From Acrocarpospora phusangensis (GTDB lineage Bacteria > Actinomycetota > Actinomycetes > Streptosporangiales > Streptosporangiaceae), in the NCBI RefSeq assembly GCF_016862995.1, contig NZ_BOOA01000037.1, positions 1-64,000 of the forward strand: 64,000 nt of DNA, written 5' to 3'. Of this stretch, positions 60,729 through 64,000 are shown piece by piece. A program made the translations under genes and the position numbers. The stretch's first letter is position 1. Every line of letters starts with the position of its first letter. The notes under the pieces were generated by a model. The model did not search any database and was not told the origin of the DNA. It worked only from the letters and a program-made list of their open reading frames with translations.

Positions 60729-63700
60729 GCCTGGGCGGTCGATGCTCGCGGTGCCCGGGGCGCGGGTGCTGATCGTCGGATCGGGGACCTATGCCGCCGG
60801 GTCGACGCTGACCGCCGTTCCCGCCATTCCGGACACGGTCGCCGACCTCGGGCGCTGCCTGGTGGAGCGGTGCGGGCTGGATCCGTCGCACCTGACGACC
60901 CTGGTCGACCCCCAGGATCCCCGTGAGTTCGCCCACGCCCTGGCCCGTACGGCCGGCGAGGCGAGCGACGTCCTGGTCGTCTACTACGTCGGCCACGGCC
61001 TGGTCAGCCCCCGCAACGAACTGCATCTCGCCACCTACTCGACGATCGACCTGACCGAGGGCGTCCCCGCCTACGAGGCGTTGCCGTACGCGGTGATGCG
61101 GGAGGTGCTGACCGACTGCCGGGCGCCGCTGGTGCTGGTCGTGCTGGACTGCTGCTTCTCCGGCCGGGCTCAGGGGGTCAGCCGGGGCGACGTGGACGAG
61201 GTGTTCAAGACGACGCAGCGGTCAGGGGCGTACGTGCTGACCTCGACGAGCGGCGACGAGGTGGCCTGGGCTCCGCCGGGGGAGCGGCACACCGCGTTCA
61301 GCGGGGCGCTCATCAAACTGCTCACGGCGGGGGACGCCACCGCTCCCCGGTCGCTGACCATTGACGACGCCTACCGGTCGCTGGCGCGGACCCTGATGGC
61401 CGCCGGTCTGCCGGAGCCGCGACGTCAGGCCGCCGACTACGGCGATCTGAAGGTGCTCGCGCCCAACGCCGCCTATCTCGGCGGGTCCGGTTCGACGGGG
61501 GAGCGGGCGGGGGAGTTCAGTCCGTACCGTGGGCTGGCCGCGTTCGGGGCGGCCGACGCGGACTTCTTCTTCGGGCGGTCGGAGCTGACGCTCTCGCTCA
61601 TCGACCGGGTCGCCGGGCAGTTCTCGCAGGTCGGCCCGCTCGTGGTGACCGGCCCGTCCGGCGCGGGCAAGTCGTCGCTGCTGTACGCCGGGCTGGTGCC
61701 CGCGCTGGAGGGCTCCTCGCGGGTGGACGGCAGGGCCACCGACTTCATGGTCCTCACGCCTGGGAGCGATCCGATGAGAACGCTGGCCGAGCGGTTCGCC
61801 CCGGCCGACGGCTCCCATCCGATGGACCTGCGGGAGCGGCTGCTGGCCGACCCCGGCCACTTCAGGAACGTGCTCAGGATCGCGTCGGCCGACTCCACCG
61901 GACGCGCGATCCTCATCGTCGACCAGTTCGAGGAGGTCTTCACGCTCTGTCCCGACGAGCAGGGCCGCCGGGCTTTCGTCCAGGCGCTGCACGCGGTCTG
62001 CGCCGACCCGGTGGAGGACGCGCCCGCCGTCGTCGTGATCGGCGTGCGGTCGGACTTCTTCGGGCACTGCGCCGCCTATCCCGAGCTGGTCGCCGCCCTC
62101 GGCCGGCCCGTGGTCGTCAGCCCGATGACGGCCGCCCAGCTGCGGGAGGTCATCGAGGGACCGGCCAGGCTGAGCGACCTCACGCTCCAGGACGGGCTCG
62201 TCGACCTCCTGCTCGAAGACCTCAGCACGAGCGCCGAACTCAGCTCGGTCGGCACCGGACGGGTCCTGCCGCTGCTGTCCCACGCGCTGCTCGCCACCTG
62301 GCACCACCGCGAGGACAGGACGCTGACGCTGGCCGGCTACCGGGCCACCGGCGGGATCAAGCGCGCGCTGGCCCAGACCGCCGACGAGACCCTCAAGCGC
62401 CTCGACCTGGGCGACCACGAGACCGCGCGGCGCCTTCTGGTCCGGCTGGTGCGGTTCGGCGAAGGCACCGAGGACACCCGCCGGAAGGTGCCGGTGGCGG
62501 AGCTGCTCCCCTCGGCCGCCTCGGCCCAGCACGACGACGCCCAGCATGTTCTGGACCGGTTCGTACACGCTCGCCTGCTGACCGTCGACGACGACGGCGT
62601 GGAGATCACCCACGAGGCGCTGATCCGCGCCTGGCCCCGGTTCAGGGCCTGGATCGAGGCGGACCGCACGGCTCTCGTGGTCCGTCAGCAGCTGGGCGAG
62701 GACGCCGTCAAGTGGCAGCGCAACAAGCGCGACCCGGCCTACCTGTACAGCGACAGCCGGGTGGCCGACGCCCGTGCCGCCGTGGCGGACCCGGCCGCGG
62801 AGCTGTCCGGCCTGGAGGCGGAGTTCCTGGCCGAGAGCACGCGGCGGGTGCGGCGCCGTACCAGGGTCACGTATCAGGTCATCGCGGCTCTCGCGGCCCT
62901 GCTCGTGCTGGCGTCGTCGGCACTCGTGTACGGGACGATGAAGAACGTCGAAGCCGTCGAACAGCGGGACGACGGCATCTCCCGCCGGGTCGCGGAGACG
63001 GCCCGCCGGATCAAGGACCCGCTGCTGGCCGCCCAGCTCGCCGTGGCCGCCCACAAGATCGCCCCGACCCCGGAGGCGCGCAGCGCGCTGCTGCGAACCC
63101 TCACCCACCCCATCGGCACCGCCGTCTCCGGCCACACCCACGCGGTGGACACCATCGCTTTCGGCCCCGACCGGGGGACGATGGCCACACTCTCCACCGG
63201 CGACGGCACGGTCCGGCTGTGGGACACCGGCGGGGCGGCCGGACCGGTGACGGTGAAGGTCCTGGGCAGCACGGCGGAGCCGATCGCCGGGATGGCGCTG
63301 AGCATCGACCGGCCGGTGATGGCCACCTGGACCGAGAACGCCGTCGAACTGTGGGACGTGAGCGACCCGGCCAGGCCGGCCCTGGCCCGGGAGGTACGCG
63401 TGGCGCAGAAGATCCACCTCGCCGCGCTGAGCGCCGACGGCCGCCGGCTGGCGATCGCGATGCCGCCGGGAGACTTCGACCAGGCGATCCAGGTCTTCGA
63501 CATCGAGACTCCCGCGAAACCGGTCGCCGGGGCGACCATGACCCTCACCTACCGGGTGTCCACCGGCAACGGCACCACCAAGGAGAGCGCCAAGGACCAC
63601 ATCCTGTTCAGCCCGGACGGCAGGACGCTGATCAGCCAGGCCGCCACGGAGCTTCAACTCTGGAACATCGCCGACATCGACGCGCCGGTGCCGCTTCCCC

Positions 63701-64000
63701 CGGTACGCGGCGGGGCGGTGGCCCTCACCGTCTCCCCCGACAGTTCGGCCCTCGCGATCAGCCGGAGTTCGGGCGCGGTGGAGTTCTGGGATGTCGACGG
63801 CGGGCACCCGATCCCCCGGGCCAAGGTCCAGGTCGGTACGGTGGCGGTGAACCATCTGGCGTTCGACGACACGGGCACCCGGCTCGCCACCGCGTTCGAG
63901 GACGGCGAGGTCCGGCTGTGGACCCGGATCGGCACCAGGTTCCCGGTCAGCGACTACCGCTTCAGGACCGGCGGGGACGCGCTCACCGCGCTCAACTTCG
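60718..64000 (+). CDS. Caspase-STAND NTPase-WD40 protein (3' end outside window)
   Basis: The frame runs open from GTG 60718 (GGAGG at 60705-60709) to the window edge, at least 1094 residues. Residues ~10-240: caspase-like protease with His93 in YYVGHG and catalytic Cys in VLDCCFSGRA (145/146). Residues ~265-700: STAND-type P-loop NTPase with GPSGAGKSS (~312) and Walker B ILIVDQFEE (~400), then winged-helix-like ITHEALIRAWPRF. A membrane helix lies at ~720-742 (VIAALAALLVLASSALVYG). From ~800 on are WD40-type propeller blades (GHTHAVDTIAFGPDRGTMATLSTGDGTVRLWD…VRLWT). The propeller would sense a trigger, the NTPase oligomerise and the protease be activated, as in known STAND/caspase defence proteins; this is inferred. 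Partner: EACC1. Confidence 0.9.
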   Translation, partial: MRAEPGRSMLAVPGARVLIVGSGTYAAGSTLTAVPAIPDTVADLGRCLVERCGLDPSHLTTLVDPQDPREFAHALARTAGEASDVLVVYYVGHGLVSPRNELHLATYSTIDLTEGVPAYEALPYAVMREVLTDCRAPLVLVVLDCCFSGRAQGVSRGDVDEVFKTTQRSGAYVLTSTSGDEVAWAPPGERHTAFSGALIKLLTAGDATAPRSLTIDDAYRSLARTLMAAGLPEPRRQAADYGDLKVLAPNAAYLGGSGSTGERAGEFSPYRGLAAFGAADADFFFGRSELTLSLIDRVAGQFSQVGPLVVTGPSGAGKSSLLYAGLVPALEGSSRVDGRATDFMVLTPGSDPMRTLAERFAPADGSHPMDLRERLLADPGHFRNVLRIASADSTGRAILIVDQFEEVFTLCPDEQGRRAFVQALHAVCADPVEDAPAVVVIGVRSDFFGHCAAYPELVAALGRPVVVSPMTAAQLREVIEGPARLSDLTLQDGLVDLLLEDLSTSAELSSVGTGRVLPLLSHALLATWHHREDRTLTLAGYRATGGIKRALAQTADETLKRLDLGDHETARRLLVRLVRFGEGTEDTRRKVPVAELLPSAASAQHDDAQHVLDRFVHARLLTVDDDGVEITHEALIRAWPRFRAWIEADRTALVVRQQLGEDAVKWQRNKRDPAYLYSDSRVADARAAVADPAAELSGLEAEFLAESTRRVRRRTRVTYQVIAALAALLVLASSALVYGTMKNVEAVEQRDDGISRRVAETARRIKDPLLAAQLAVAAHKIAPTPEARSALLRTLTHPIGTAVSGHTHAVDTIAFGPDRGTMATLSTGDGTVRLWDTGGAAGPVTVKVLGSTAEPIAGMALSIDRPVMATWTENAVELWDVSDPARPALAREVRVAQKIHLAALSADGRRLAIAMPPGDFDQAIQVFDIETPAKPVAGATMTLTYRVSTGNGTTKESAKDHILFSPDGRTLISQAATELQLWNIADIDAPVPLPPVRGGAVALTVSPDSSALAISRSSGAVEFWDVDGGHPIPRAKVQVGTVAVNHLAFDDTGTRLATAFEDGEVRLWTRIGTRFPVSDYRFRTGGDALTALNF

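Noticed and set aside
61222-63855. An 877-residue minus-strand frame opposite the caspase-NTPase gene
   Set aside because: It is Arg/Gly/His-rich low-complexity antisense of a clearly recognisable protein; no domain is visible.

Overview
The window is GC-rich DNA (roughly 70% by eye) with GTG/TTG starts, GTGA/ATGA translational overlaps, almost no TTA codons and typical actinomycete families (F420-type LLM oxidoreductase, SURF1, DUF3817, EACC1, ROK and LacI sugar regulators). It most resembles a filamentous actinomycete, probably of the Streptosporangiales; this placement is inference from gene content, not a database match.

Layout. 1-2.9 kb: the end of a type I-E CRISPR-Cas locus (partial cas1e, cas2e), a leader containing a second, older-looking leader-repeat junction, 24 repeats in 61-bp register, and decayed repeats trailing off the far end. 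2.9-24.6 kb: ordinary chromosomal genes: LysE/RhtB exporter, PLP dehydratase, a VOC-PadR pair behind a perfect 16-bp palindrome, a solute-binding/VWA surface protein, M20 dipeptidase, class III aminotransferase, alanine dehydrogenase, Sel1-repeat protein, gamma-glutamyltransferase, SURF1, DUF3817, a carotenoid oxygenase-LLM pair with a divergent double-HxlR regulator, an acyl-adenylating enzyme and an S9 oligopeptidase.

24.7-32.8 kb: a tightly coupled oligopeptide/oligoamine import operon (binding protein, two permeases, two ATPases, M20 amidohydrolase, histone-deacetylase-like amidohydrolase), divergent from the S9 peptidase across a palindrome. 32.8-41.3 kb: EF-hand protein, a zinc-metallopeptidase homologue that has lost its zinc motif, arylamine N-acetyltransferase, an OmpR-type regulator with a histidine kinase fused to a DUF4173-type membrane domain, and a MazEF-type toxin-antitoxin pair. 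41.3-45.7 kb: a D-amino-acid catabolic cluster (D-aminoacylase, D-serine-deaminase-like enzyme, RidA, unknown protein).

45.7-56.2 kb: a beta-glucan utilisation locus: two paralogous LacI regulators, an ABC importer without its own ATPase, GH1 beta-glucosidase, ROK regulator, and secreted GH16 laminarinase with a carbohydrate-binding module. Five copies of a perfect palindrome (GAGAGCGCTCTC) sit before the transcription units and tie them into one regulon; one site also faces a small orphan MbtH-like gene on the minus strand.

56.2-64 kb: DinB protein, a lone receiver protein whose 3' end is triplicated, tRNA-Arg(CCG), two secreted proteins (one built of three internal repeats), and, running off the window end, an EACC1 gene overlapping a caspase-STAND NTPase-transmembrane-WD40 gene, a predicted conflict/defence module. 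Four copies of a ~63-bp dispersed intergenic element lie at 17.3, 34.5, 56.35 and 57.75 kb.
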